The notes under the pieces: generated by a model | The model's input: only the letters and a program-made list of their open reading frames with translations | The model's database searches: none | Told to the model about the DNA's origin: nothing | In this document: piece after piece, positions 23,935 to 34,400 of the stretch | How positions within the stretch are numbered: position 1 is the first letter of the stretch | Layout of the letters: every line of letters starts with the position of its first letter | Program-made: the position numbers and the translations under genes | Assembly: GCA_028386065.3 (NCBI GenBank) | Contig: JAKUCV010002262.1 | Coordinates: 1 to 64,000 of the forward strand | DNA length: 64,000 nt | Direction of reading: 5' to 3' | From: Turnera subulata | Taxonomy: Eukaryota > Streptophyta > Magnoliopsida > Malpighiales > Passifloraceae

Positions 23935-25446
23935 TTTCGATGGAGAGAAATTGTGAAAAAATTTTGAGACGATTTTGAAAATCAAAGTTATGCTCACTGA
24001 ACCAATTGGGGTTGGGGATGAAGCGAACGACATGCCATGCACCAACTATGTTCATTTTCCAAAAATTAGTTACTAGATTTTGTGCACACGTGGTATGATA
24101 ACATATGATATGATTATTCTTAAAAAATTTAGTTATGCAATATAAAATAAAGTGCTCATATTTAAAATATTTTAAATGAAGTGTTATAGTGTAAATTATA
24201 ATGTTAAATGGTAACGATAACAATTACGTTTTTTTTTCGAGAATGGATGATAATTACAAGTTTATAGATGAGGATAGATATATATTCTATCACTTACTTG
24301 TTACAAATTTATCTTTTATAAGTTTGAGATTTATTGAAATTTTTCTTTTTGTAAAATTGAAATGATTTATTGAATATTCTTTGTCTTAATCACTTTTATT
24401 ATTATCTTCTATGCATAACTTATATCAAATACTAATTTTTTTTTTATTATACATGGGTTTTTTCAGAATTCATATTGATTTTCTTTTCTTTCTCTTCTTT
24501 CTTTGTTCTTCCATATAGATTTCATTTTTAAAATATTATCAGATTTCATTTCTTTAATAATTAAGATAATAAAATATTTTTTTAAGTCTAAAATATCGTT
24601 ATCAAGATAAATAATCTATTAACTACTATCTTCATAGTATCAAAAAACTACTATCTTCTTGCACCAAAAACAAAAACTACCATCTTCATAATTTCTTCTA
24701 TCTTCTAGATTTTCTACCATGACCAATACATGATTCTCTTTTGATTAAATTACTTTGAACATTTAGAAATCAGGTATGGGATACAATCCTCCCATGACCC
24801 AACCACTTCATAGTCTCAACTCAATGAAATATATGTGTATATAACTACATATATGTAACATATCGTAAAATTTCAATCAAAACATGCATTTTATGTGCAC
24901 AATTCTCTTTTCTCTTTTTTTCTTTTTTTTATCTACTGAAGATCTCAAGTCTTCCCCCCTAACCTCTTCGGGCAAACCATCCCATTTCACAATTTATTCA
25001 TCTTACGTAGACCATTCTAGCTGAATAGAGACCCGGCCTACTTGGGCCCATTAATAGCCCAGTATAAGTAAAAAAGAGACTTCGGCCCAAATCAAATACC
25101 GAAGAAAAATGGGCCCTCGAACGTAGTAACCCAGTCACGCACGAATCTCCTCCTCGGAGCAGAAAAATAAAATTGCGAAACTGAAGAAACCGTTGATATC
25201 CAAAACCCAACCATTATAACGGCCAATGGGCATTTTAGTCATTTCGTAAACCGTAACTACCTCTCACGATTTCCCGCGCTCTCTCTTCTCCTTCCTTTCA
25301 CTCTCCTTACTCTCTTCTTTTTTGATATTATAAACCGTCTCCTCTCCCTCTCCCTCTCTCCCTCTCTCAACTCACTCTCTCTCTCTCTCTCTCTCTCTAT
25401 ATTACTTCTCTGCTACTACTTAGAAAGAGAAACGAACAAGAAAGGA
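23935..25446. promoter_or_regulatory. Divergent intergenic region between SCI1 and peroxidase
   Basis: The 1.5 kb spacer separates head-to-head SCI1 (-) and peroxidase (+). Near SCI1 it carries a conserved 5' block (GTTGGTGCATGGCATGTCGTTC on the minus strand). Near the peroxidase it has a TATA-like GATATTATAAAC at about 25323-25334 followed by a CT microsatellite at about 25370-25400, probably 5' UTR. Related copies of this region occur near 47673-47900, 52320-53072 and 60720-64000, so it was duplicated as a unit. The middle is AT-rich. Bidirectional promoter activity is an inference from layout. Confidence 0.6.
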
Positions 25447-27686
25447 ATGGCAGACAGGAAAGAAACGAAGCACGAAACGGCCAGGAACGAAGAAACGCCG
25501 AGGCCAGCTGTGTTCATGAAGATGTCGATGTTCATGGTGGTGGTCTTGGACGCGGTGCAGCTCTCCCTGAGGAACCCCAAGATTGAAGCGGAGGGGAAGC
25601 ACAACCATATCCCTGCTTTTCTCCAGAGGCTGAGTGACCCTTCTCCCATGGAAAACGAAGGCCTTTCATATGACTTCTACCAAGATTCAGGCCCCGAGGC
25701 CGAAGGAATTGTGCGGTCGCAGATGAAAGGGTTTTCTCTGACCAGAAGGGCGCTCCTGCGAATCTCTTGAGGCTTTTTTTCCACGACTGCTTCATTAAGG
25801 TCTAATTCGCGAAGCACTTAAACTTCTTCGTTTTCTCTTTCGTTTCCTTTCTGCAGCATTTTATCAAACGTTTTAGTTGCTTTCTTGCTTTATGGTTTGT
25901 GCTAATTTGAGGTTTTTTTAGCGACTGAGTTTGGTTCTGGCTCGCTATTGTTACTATAGTGGGCTATAGATTATGTGTTCGCCCGTTTCTGTGCGTTTCT
26001 TGAGAGAGTTGTTGATTGGATGCTTTATTAAAGGGGTTTTGATGGATTGGTCTTTGGGTACTCCGTGTTTCTTGCGGTTACTTGCTCATTGTAGGTTATT
26101 TTATGTTCTTAATCGCTTTATGCATGCTAATTATATGCAATTGTTTCTCGTCTCTCTTTGTTTTGTTGGTTTTACACACCATGCATATCGATTTCTCACA
26201 CCAGCAATGGATTTCTGTTGCTGTTGCTCTTAAGTTATATGAGTGGATGTGGTTATGGATCTTTTCTTTGTGTGTTATTTGATGATAGTATCATCTGAGT
26301 TTTGCTGATAGAATATGTTGATTTTCCAGATCATGGTAGAGTTCTAAATTGATTGGATTTTAGGTTTTAGTCAAGCATGATACCAATTATTCATTTATAC
26401 TGTGCTTGCCTTTAATCATTTCCTGCCCATGGATTTTACAGTTTTGTGGTCTTCTTGGAATCAGGGTTGTGATGCTTCAGTCCTGTTAAACAGTACCGAT
26501 TCCAATAACAACCGTTCCGTTGAGAAGCAGGCCCCCCAAATCTGACCCTGAAAGGTTTTGATAAAATTGAATCGATAAAAGACGAGCTAGAAAAAGTATG
26601 CCCAGGAGTTGTTTCATGTGCGGATGTTCTTGCACTTGCCACAAGAGATGGCATTCTTTTGGTCAGTTTTGCCTCATCTCATTCTTAATGAGTTAACATC
26701 GTATCTTTGATGTCAAAAGTCATTTAAGCAGGGAGTCTGCAAGTTTACAGCATCTGATAATATGCAGGATTTGGTTTAGTTTAGGGATAGTGTCAGTCAA
26801 GAAATTGAAAACATCTGTTCCTAGAACAGGAAGTTTTATACTAAAAATCTGAAGCCTCTGATGTTCTGATCAGTTAGAGATAATTTTTTTTGCTTCAAGT
26901 TTCATCACTTTGTTCCCGTTTACTCCTGTTTGATTGCTAATGGCTATGAAGGGATGAATGCAGAAAAAGCTATTTCCTTCTGTTTAATCGCATAGCACTT
27001 GAAACCCTGTTCAGGGATAAACAATTGAATTAGACCTAGACAGCTACTACTTTACTCTTTACATAGTTCCTAAATGCCCCTAGGAATTAGAAAGGTCATT
27101 GTTGTGTCAGTAATATGAGATTGCTGACATGCTTCTCCTCCTGTGATAATGCAGACTGGTGGACCTTTTTATCCGATTTTTACAGGCAGAAAAGACAGTG
27201 TTGAATCCCACTTTCAGGAAGCCCTGAGCGATATTCCCAGTCCCAACCATAATATTTCCCAAATCCTTTCCCTCTTTCAACGCAGAGGCTTTAATGAAAG
27301 AGATACAGTCAGTCTTTTTAGGTATTTTGCGGCTTCTCTCTCTTTCCATCCTATATTGTTCATGAAAATGGAACTTGCAGCATTGTTTTGAAATAATTTA
27401 ACGGTTTTGTGTAGGGGCGCATAATGTGGGTAGAATCAGCTGTGACTTCATCCGGAATCGCTTTGGCAACTTCAGTGGCACAGGCCATCCAGACAGCACT
27501 ATCGCTTTAGATTTCATGGATGAGTTGAGACTTTAATGCCAAGATGGTCATGGAATCACTCAAGTTGGCGCTCCCACTCTCACTCCCGCTCCCACTCCCA
27601 CGATGGCAACACTAATAAAAGGGAAATCTAAGCCTATGATGATGTTTTCTGAACAACTATCTGTTGCAATTCCTTCAGGATCAGAA

Positions 27687-30600
27687 TTTTTTTTTTTTTA
27701 GAATCAAATCAAACTTTCTATTGCAATAACTAGTTAGGAAAGTCCTAACAACTGTACAGATTACATATCAGCTAACTGGTTGATTAGCTGTGATAAGCAA
27801 ACAAACTAAGCATCAGATAACAGAGCAAAGTCATCATCTATACAATTATGGCAACCTGTTTTGAAAACGAATACCCCAAAAGTGACACAAATTTTGCAGA
27901 TCATCAGAGAGAGGACGAGGCTTCAAGTGAGTCAAGCCTTGAAAACGAAGCTTCATGTCAGTGCAAACAGCAGAAAGAATGTTATCTGCAGAACGAGAGC
28001 ATCCAGTGAAGTGCCTTCGGTTCCTTTCACGCCAAATGTGATAAATGCAGGCAGCCCAAGCAACTCTTAGTATCATGGATTTAATGTTTTTCTTCTGTAA
28101 ATGGCTTTTTTCCCATTGAAATTCTGATACCCAGTCGCCGGGTGCTTTAGAGATAGAACAAAGAGCTAAAAGTCTGGACCATATAGTGGAAGAATAAGGG
28201 CATGAAAAATAGAGATGGTCTCGGTTTTCTTCCATATGTGGGCAGAATAAGCAATTAGCAGTTGAGGTAAAACCCCAACGTCGTAGCCTAGTACGAGTAG
28301 CCAGACGATCTAAGATAGCTAACCAAGCTATGAAGCTATGTTTTGGAATGTGTCCAGCAGACCAAATCAGCTTAAACCAGTCAACTCGTGCATGCTTAGC
28401 TCTAATATACTCCCAAGAACTGTTCACAGTGAAGTGACCCGAGGAGGATAATGTCCAATGGATAACATCAGGTTGCATGGATGGAGACATACAAACTACT
28501 TCAGTCTTTAGTTGTGCAATAAGAGATGAACGGGATGTTGGCCAAGACCAAGTGCCATTAGAGACAATATGACTCACCTTGGCATGTAAGGGAATCTTAG
28601 AGTTGATTATAAGATTTGGTCTCACCAGGGAGCTAAGGGATCCTCGAGGTAACCAGGAGTCCCACCAGAAATATGTGTTGCATCCATCTCCAATAATATG
28701 AGAAAAGCCAGCTTGAAAATGTTTATGCAGTTTTAGGATTTTTCTGATGCTCCAAGAGCAATTAGCTGGGATTCCAATACTCCACAAACTTCGTTGTTTG
28801 ATATAATAAGCATGTACCCAAGCCACCCAAAGAGAGCCTGCCTTCAACAATAAACTCCATAGATTACGAGCAATACAAGCTGTATTCCAAGCTTTAAGTT
28901 GCTTAATGCCTAAACCCCCTTCTTGTTTGGGCAAGGCAAGGTCTGCCCATGAGACTTTGGCCTTTCTAGCATTAGAAGCATTTGGATCCCAAAGAAAAGC
29001 AGCACAATGACGTTCAATCTCTTTCAAAACTCGGGAAGGCAAAATAAACAGATTTGCCCAATAATTCTGAATACTAAAGAGAACAGAGATGACCAATTGC
29101 AGCTTACCTGCAAATGATAGAAATCGGGCACTCCAATGGGTATTGCGAGCCAAAATGCGATCCACCAAGGATTTGCAGTGCTGATATGATAGCTTTCCAG
29201 AAACAAGAGGTACTCCAAGGTATCGTACAGGGAGGGTGCCAAGTTTAAATCCACATAATTGCAAGAATTGATCCCGTTGAAAATCAGATACACCAGCTAA
29301 ATAAACCTTGCATTTTGCTGGGTTGAATTTTAGTCCGGAAAGCAAATAAAATTGCTCCAAAACTTGCATGACAGCAGAGGCAGAAGTGAAGCTACCATCC
29401 GAGAAGATCATTAGATCATCACTGAAGCACAAATGTGTAAGTGCAATTCGTTCACAGCGAGGATGGTAAGGGAGCAATTTCTCAGCAGCAGCCCTATTTA
29501 GGAGGCACGAAAGGATTTCCATTGAAAGCACAAATAAGTAAGGGGAGAGTGGATCACCCTGCCTCATCCCCTTACCTCCACTGAAGTAACCACAAAGGGA
29601 GCCATTCAAGGAAATTGAGAATTTGGCAGTAGAGAAGCACACTTTCAACCAGCTAATAAATTGTGCAGGGAATTCCATAGCATCAAGAACATTAAGTAGA
29701 AAGCCCCAATCTACAGAATCGAAAGCTTTCATGAGATCGATTTTTAAAGTGCAGCGACTAGAAAGACCTACTCGATGGTAGTTGTGTACAACTTCGTGAG
29801 CCAGCAGAATGTTATCCCCTATCTTCCGTCCAGAGATGAATGCTGATTGGTTAGCACGTATAAGAGCAGGAAGGCATCGTTGGAGATGATTGGCTAGAAT
29901 TTTTGATACACATTTATACAGCGTTGAGCAGCATGCAATGGGACGGAAGTCAGTCATTTTTTTAGCATTGGGAATTTTCGGAATCAAGCTGATAATGGTG
30001 GAATTAATCCCTTGAAATAATTTGCCAGAATGGAAGAATTCTTGGATAGCTTGAGTAACATCACTTCCAACAATTGACCAAGCGGATCTAAAGAATTCTG
30101 CAGTAAACCCGTCGGGTCCAGGAGCTTTATTGCTACCAAGAAAGAACATAGCAGATTTAATTTCAGCTTCTGTTACTTCTGCAATTAACATAGAACCTTG
30201 TGCTGCATAAACTTTGTGATGAAGTAGGCTTTTGAAATAGGGAACAGACCCTCCAGAGATGTTGTTGTCAGCCTTTCCCAAAAAATCAGAATAATATTGA
30301 ACAATGGTTTGTTCAATCTGCCGAGGGTCTGTCAGCAGGATTCCAGCAGGAGATATCATGGTATGGATAGTGTTTTTTGCCTTCCTTGCTTGTACTACAT
30401 TGTGAAAGAATCTGGTATTAAAATCCCCACTAGATAACCAAGTGATGCGGGATTTCTGACGTAAAAAAGCTTCTTCCGCCAGCCTGAGATCTGCTAATGC
30501 AGAGATTAAACACTGCTCAGTGGATAATAAAGACTCGTGTAAGTCTCCCGCAAATATTTCTTGTTGAATAGAAAGAAGTTCTTGCTCGAGAGTACTTATT

Positions 30601-32487
30601 CGGGGGGAAAGATCACTATATGATTTCTGATGCAGCTTTTTGAGCTCTGGCTTGAGCAATTTTAACTTCTGCCAAAGTCTAAACATTGCAAAACCATGAA
30701 TCTGTGCATTCCAGACAGTAGCAATAATAGTGAGAAATTCAGGATGTGTAATCCAATGATTACAAAACTTAAAAGGTTTAGGCCCTTGGAAGATAGCAAC
30801 AGAGGTTTGGAGGATAATAGGGCAGTGATCAGAGATGCCCGGTTGTGGAAAATCAACAGCACTATTAGGGTAGAGAGAAAACCAGGAAGCATTGACGAGG
30901 AATCTGTCCAATTTCCGCAGAATTGGGTTTATAAGCTGGCGATTAGACCAAGTGTAAAAAGATCCAGTATATGGATGATCAAGAAGCCCATGCATTGATA
31001 GACAAGTGGAAAAGTCATTAATTTCTGAAGTAAGATGGGCAGTGGAAGAGGTAGATTCGGACGCATTAAGAACAATGTTGAAATCCCCTAATAAGTACCA
31101 AGGGGAATTTCCAGCAGCAGTTGCGATGCTTCCAATGCTAGGGAATAAAGAAGAAGCTCTCTCCCCGGCAGAGTTCGCACCATACACAAAAGTAGCATAA
31201 CAAGTGAGCTGATCTCGTAGACAACATACTGAACAGTGAAGAAGTTGCTCAGAAGTAGCTAAGACCTTCACATCCAACCGGTCTGACCACAGCAACCAAA
31301 TACGCCCTAATTTGGCAAAAGCGTAGTTGTGAGCAAAGCACCAATTAGGGAGAAAGTTCTTCCTAATTTTCGTAACATTGCCAATTTGAATCTTGGTCTC
31401 AACCAAACACACAAGATCTACAGAATATGAAATGATACGTTGCAATACTGATGTGCGTTTAGAGGGATCATTTAGTCCCCGCACGTTCCAGAGAATCCAT
31501 TTCATTGAGTAGGTGATTGAAGAGAGACACCTATCTCTGTGGGAGAGACCTGAGAAACCTGTTTTGGCTGCACCCCTACCCCGGCCTCGCCTAGGCTTAG
31601 GATCAGGCTTAAGTTGTTGAACTATCGCTTGAACCCCAGCTGCTGCTGCTCTAGATTTTTTAGGACTAAGGTGGATATCTTTAGAACCCAACATGGGTGA
31701 AGCAACACTTGGTACAGTAGTATTTTGTTCAGATCTGATTGCAGCAGGAGACAAATCAGGCGTAACTATTCGAGCAGTACTAATTGATGGCCCACAAACA
31801 GAAGCATTGTCAGCAGGAACCAGGGAGCAAGATTCAGGAAGAGTGCTACTCTTGATACAAGGCTTTGAAAGGGAAACATGAGTTATAGAAGGAGCACTGC
31901 TTATAGAGGCAACAACTGGAGGAATAGTAGGGGTGGGCACTGGTTTACTGGCAGGATAGATTGGAGGTTTTGAAGATCCAGCAACAGCTTCTTTTGGAAC
32001 CCATTGAACTGAAGGTGGTTTTGCTGAGCATGCTAATCGATGATGGCCCCATTTATTGCATAGATCACAGTGCATTGGCTTCCATGAGTAAGAGATATCA
32101 ATGGTATGGCTACAACCATCAATTTCATTTGCAAGTTCGTCCAGCAGAGGTTTAGAGTAATCAACATCAATACACACATTAACACGATCAGTAGTGAATA
32201 GTTTCGAGCAATCCTGGTTCATGTGTAATGGCTTACCAATTGCACTAGCCAAATAGCTCAACCCTTCCTTAGTCAACAATTCAAGGGGAACATGCTTCAT
32301 TTGCACCCAAACAGGAATTACAGATGTAGAAAAATCAACAGGCATGATATTAACATCCCAAGTACGAAGGAGCAGCGGAATACCTCCAATGTGCCAGGGA
32401 CCTCCATGTAGAGCACGAGACAAAGAGTTATCTGTGGAAAATTGGAAGAGATAAAGTCCTTCTTTGTAAGGTATAGCAGAAACAGAA
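27687..32487 (-). mobile_element. LINE (non-LTR retrotransposon), 5'-truncated, 4.8 kb
   Basis: A minus-strand LINE ends with a 13-base A tail (T run at 27687-27699 on the plus strand). The imperfect target duplication is CCTTCAGGATCAG at 27672-27684 and CCTTCAGGTCAG at 32488-32499. It interrupts peroxidase exon 4, which is uninterrupted in the paralogue at about 57750. The open frame runs to the very 5' junction, so the element lacks its true start. Confidence 0.93.
27846..32486 (-). CDS. LINE polyprotein: Zn-knuckle, AP endonuclease, reverse transcriptase, zf-RVT
   Basis: One uninterrupted frame of more than 1520 codons. Order of domains: remnant of a DUF4283-type N-terminal domain (ALHGGPWHIGGIPLLLRTWD), CCHC knuckle CDLCNKWGHHRLAC, basic hinge, apurinic endonuclease (ILWNVRGLND, ETKIQ, LLGDFNIVL, SDHCPII), reverse transcriptase (NKAPGPDGF, FRPIACCS, MRQGDPLSPYLF, catalytic FSDDLMIFSD), and C-terminal zf-RVT (FKLIWSAGHIPKHSFIAWLA, CLFCPHMEENRDHLYFSCPY). 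There is no ATG at the likely N terminus; the frame enters from the truncated 5' end and stops in the target duplication. Absence of stops over 4.6 kb suggests recent insertion. The enzymatic core could still be translated only if a start were supplied by chance. Confidence 0.92.
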   Translation of the reverse strand, partial: SVSAIPYKEGLYLFQFSTDNSLSRALHGGPWHIGGIPLLLRTWDVNIMPVDFSTSVIPVWVQMKHVPLELLTKEGLSYLASAIGKPLHMNQDCSKLFTTDRVNVCIDVDYSKPLLDELANEIDGCSHTIDISYSWKPMHCDLCNKWGHHRLACSAKPPSVQWVPKEAVAGSSKPPIYPASKPVPTPTIPPVVASISSAPSITHVSLSKPCIKSSTLPESCSLVPADNASVCGPSISTARIVTPDLSPAAIRSEQNTTVPSVASPMLGSKDIHLSPKKSRAAAAGVQAIVQQLKPDPKPRRGRGRGAAKTGFSGLSHRDRCLSSITYSMKWILWNVRGLNDPSKRTSVLQRIISYSVDLVCLVETKIQIGNVTKIRKNFLPNWCFAHNYAFAKLGRIWLLWSDRLDVKVLATSEQLLHCSVCCLRDQLTCYATFVYGANSAGERASSLFPSIGSIATAAGNSPWYLLGDFNIVLNASESTSSTAHLTSEINDFSTCLSMHGLLDHPYTGSFYTWSNRQLINPILRKLDRFLVNASWFSLYPNSAVDFPQPGISDHCPIILQTSVAIFQGPKPFKFCNHWITHPEFLTIIATVWNAQIHGFAMFRLWQKLKLLKPELKKLHQKSYSDLSPRISTLEQELLSIQQEIFAGDLHESLLSTEQCLISALADLRLAEEAFLRQKSRITWLSSGDFNTRFFHNVVQARKAKNTIHTMISPAGILLTDPRQIEQTIVQYYSDFLGKADNNISGGSVPYFKSLLHHKVYAAQGSMLIAEVTEAEIKSAMFFLGSNKAPGPDGFTAEFFRSAWSIVGSDVTQAIQEFFHSGKLFQGINSTIISLIPKIPNAKKMTDFRPIACCSTLYKCVSKILANHLQRCLPALIRANQSAFISGRKIGDNILLAHEVVHNYHRVGLSSRCTLKIDLMKAFDSVDWGFLLNVLDAMEFPAQFISWLKVCFSTAKFSISLNGSLCGYFSGGKGMRQGDPLSPYLFVLSMEILSCLLNRAAAEKLLPYHPRCERIALTHLCFSDDLMIFSDGSFTSASAVMQVLEQFYLLSGLKFNPAKCKVYLAGVSDFQRDQFLQLCGFKLGTLPVRYLGVPLVSGKLSYQHCKSLVDRILARNTHWSARFLSFAGKLQLVISVLFSIQNYWANLFILPSRVLKEIERHCAAFLWDPNASNARKAKVSWADLALPKQEGGLGIKQLKAWNTACIARNLWSLLLKAGSLWVAWVHAYYIKQRSLWSIGIPANCSWSIRKILKLHKHFQAGFSHIIGDGCNTYFWWDSWLPRGSLSSLVRPNLIINSKIPLHAKVSHIVSNGTWSWPTSRSSLIAQLKTEVVCMSPSMQPDVIHWTLSSSGHFTVNSSWEYIRAKHARVDWFKLIWSAGHIPKHSFIAWLAILDRLATRTRLRRWGFTSTANCLFCPHMEENRDHLYFSCPYSSTIWSRLLALCSISKAPGDWVSEFQWEKSHLQKKNIKSMILRVAWAACIYHIWRERNRRHFTGCSRSADNILSAVCTDMKLRFQGLTHLKPRPLSDDLQNLCHFWGIRFQNRLP

Positions 32488-32762
32488 CCTTCAGGTCAGC
32501 CTCCTCCTCCTCCTCCTCCCGTAAATATTGTTGGCTACTTCACTCCTCCTCCTCCTCTCAGGAAATGACTCCTCTTTGCTGATCAACAATTGATGGCTAA
32601 CAACATCACAGCAAGTCTTGTGCGGACTTATGCATCAAATGATGGAACAACTTTCAGAAAGGATTTTTCCAGGGCCATGCTCAAGATGTCAAACCATGTG
32701 TGCTGACTGGAAACAGTGGAGAGGTCCGAATCAAATGCGCCTTGCCTAGGAGTCACTCTTAA

Positions 32763-33924
32763 ACACTAAAGATCACTGCCAAGATTCTTTTCATTGTTTC
32801 ACTTAGTTGGGTTTGCAAGTTGAAAGATTTCTTCGCTCTGTTGAGGAACCAGTGATTGTTTTCAGATGGAAATAGCTTGTGAATTTTTACTTGTAGGATG
32901 CTTGCGATAACGAGTCATAGTTCTGACTGAAATTTTTACTACTAATATTGGTTTGCTGGATTTTCACTCAAACCGGTACCTTTTTCTATTTGAGTTGTTA
33001 CTTTAGTTTGCTACATATTTTTGTTGCAGTAGAATCGCAGGAATGGTATTCCACTGAGTTCACAAATTTTCTTCCCCTTTCTGTCGTTCAACTGATAACA
33101 TTGCAGTAGCTTAGTCACCCGGCTGCAAAAAGAGAAATATAGGGACAAGGGACAAATAAGTTTAACCATAAAACTCATTCGAGATTAATTTACTGGCACT
33201 TTCATGTATTTATGATAAAGCGGAGAACCTACCAACTTTTCCTATGAGTCATATAATAATATGGCATTTCTCAATTGCATGACTTGCAGGTTGTGCGAGG
33301 GTGTAAAACTTGTAAAGGAACCAGTGATTCTTTTCATATGGAAATAGCTTGTGAATTTTTAACTGTAGGATGCTTGCGATAAGGAGTCATAATTCTCTGA
33401 CTGAATTGTATATTGGCTCTACTAATATTGTATATTAGTAGTTAGGATATAGAGGGCTTTGAGTCCAATTATTCTTAATCAATTTTCATTCAATTCCTAT
33501 AATTATTTTTTTAATTAATCAATCCCAATTAGTTTGAACCCTTTATTAAAAAAATCCTATGTGTGTTCTCCATCCAATCAAAATGTCCATGTTATTAGGA
33601 CTTAATTGATCAAATAAAAAAGTTATAGGACTCAATTGATTTATAAGTTACAAATTTTTTAAGATCTTAAACCCTAAAACCATAAACTTTTTAATTTTTC
33701 AAGTTGTACACCCTAAAATATCAACCCTGAAATATATAAAATTACAAATCTTAAACTCTAAAAACTTAAATCTTACATCCAAACATACTAATATTTTAAA
33801 TTTGAGAACTAAATGTTCAAAATTTCTAAACCTTAAATTTTAAATTCTTAAATCTTAGATATTTTACCGAAGGATATACATTACGGAAAAAGTTCTTGCA
33901 CGAGATTCTCAAAAGAATTAAACA
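32763..33924. other. Peroxidase 3' flank with a local duplication
   Basis: No gene. About 90 bases (GGAACCAGTGATTGTTTTCA, GGAAATAGCTTGTGAATTTT) occur twice in direct orientation, at 32845-32945 and 33313-33410. Only one copy exists beside the right-hand peroxidase. Bases 33655-33870 are AT-rich with loosely repeated TTAAACCCTAAAA-like words. Confidence 0.6.
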
Positions 33925-34400
33925 GGTAAGTATAATTATGTACGAACAAATACAAGATGTACAGTACAATTGGTTAGCAAACACTAAAGAGTGTAGTTTC
34001 TTGAACGCAGTCTCAACAGAGGATAAGTCAAATATCAAAACCATAGGCTTGTCCTCCGTACTGTACATAAAGGTAGTCCTTGGAAGAATGAGCTGGGGGC
34101 AAGATGTGTGAGATCAGTGGCAAATGTGAGGAGGGCGGAGAAGGTACGCCCTTCTTCTTCAAAGAGTAGTACACGTCAGCTAGTAGAAGCCAGATAAGAT
34201 CAGGGTCGACCATGGCAACACCACTACAAGCTATGCCCACCACGAGACCACTAACCTTTTTGAAGATAACTTCCAATGCAGAAGCACTCTTTTTGTTTCG
34301 AGACAAATCAGCAATCATGTTGAACACCGCAACCTGGACCTTGAGATTTGAAACCTCGGCCATGGAACCAGAAGTAGGAGCGCTCCTGTAAGGAAGCTGT
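33925..34400 (-). pseudogene. Fragment of an ARM/HEAT-repeat protein (TTI1-like?)
   Basis: Minus-strand coding remnant with segments EVSNLKVQVAVFNMIADLSR, MVDPDLIWLLLADVYYSLKK, KDYLYVQYGGQAYGFDI and, after a 1-base shift near 34033, LSSVETAFKKLHSLVF. The style resembles the C-terminal end of a plant ARM-repeat protein of the TELO2-interacting TTI1 kind. That family call is from memory of the motif and is weak. It abuts a PPR fragment upstream and has no start of its own. Confidence 0.5.

Larger units (their letters stand above)
25447..32762 (+). pseudogene. Class III peroxidase pseudogene (left copy), split by a LINE
   Basis: Same four-exon structure as the intact peroxidase at 57533-60719: 25447-25799, 26465-26661, 27155-27321, then 27415-27686 continuing at about 32565-32762 beyond the LINE. 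Lesions seen against that copy: 1-base deletion near 25731, 1-base deletion in a C run near 26537, 1-base insertion in a T run near 27317, CAA to TAA near 27537, LINE insertion at 27687, short sequence replacement at 32500-32564, and a 1-base deletion near 32700. The first conserved cysteine is Gly (DSGPEAEG). Yet it retains the canonical distal segment [16 protein letters not shown], which the intact copy has changed. It cannot make a functional enzyme. Confidence 0.93.

Noticed and set aside
25447..25770. Short 107-residue protein at the start of the left peroxidase
   Set aside because: It is exon 1 of a peroxidase pseudogene ended by a 1-base frameshift, as shown by comparison with 60390-60719.
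32423..32423. Start of the LINE protein at 32423
   Set aside because: The codon is TTG, and the frame stays open upstream to the target duplication. The protein is 5'-truncated and has no true start there.
33655..33870. Interstitial telomere-like repeat (AAACCCTAAA words)
   Set aside because: The words are irregular and mixed with unrelated AT-rich sequence; there is no consistent 7-base period.
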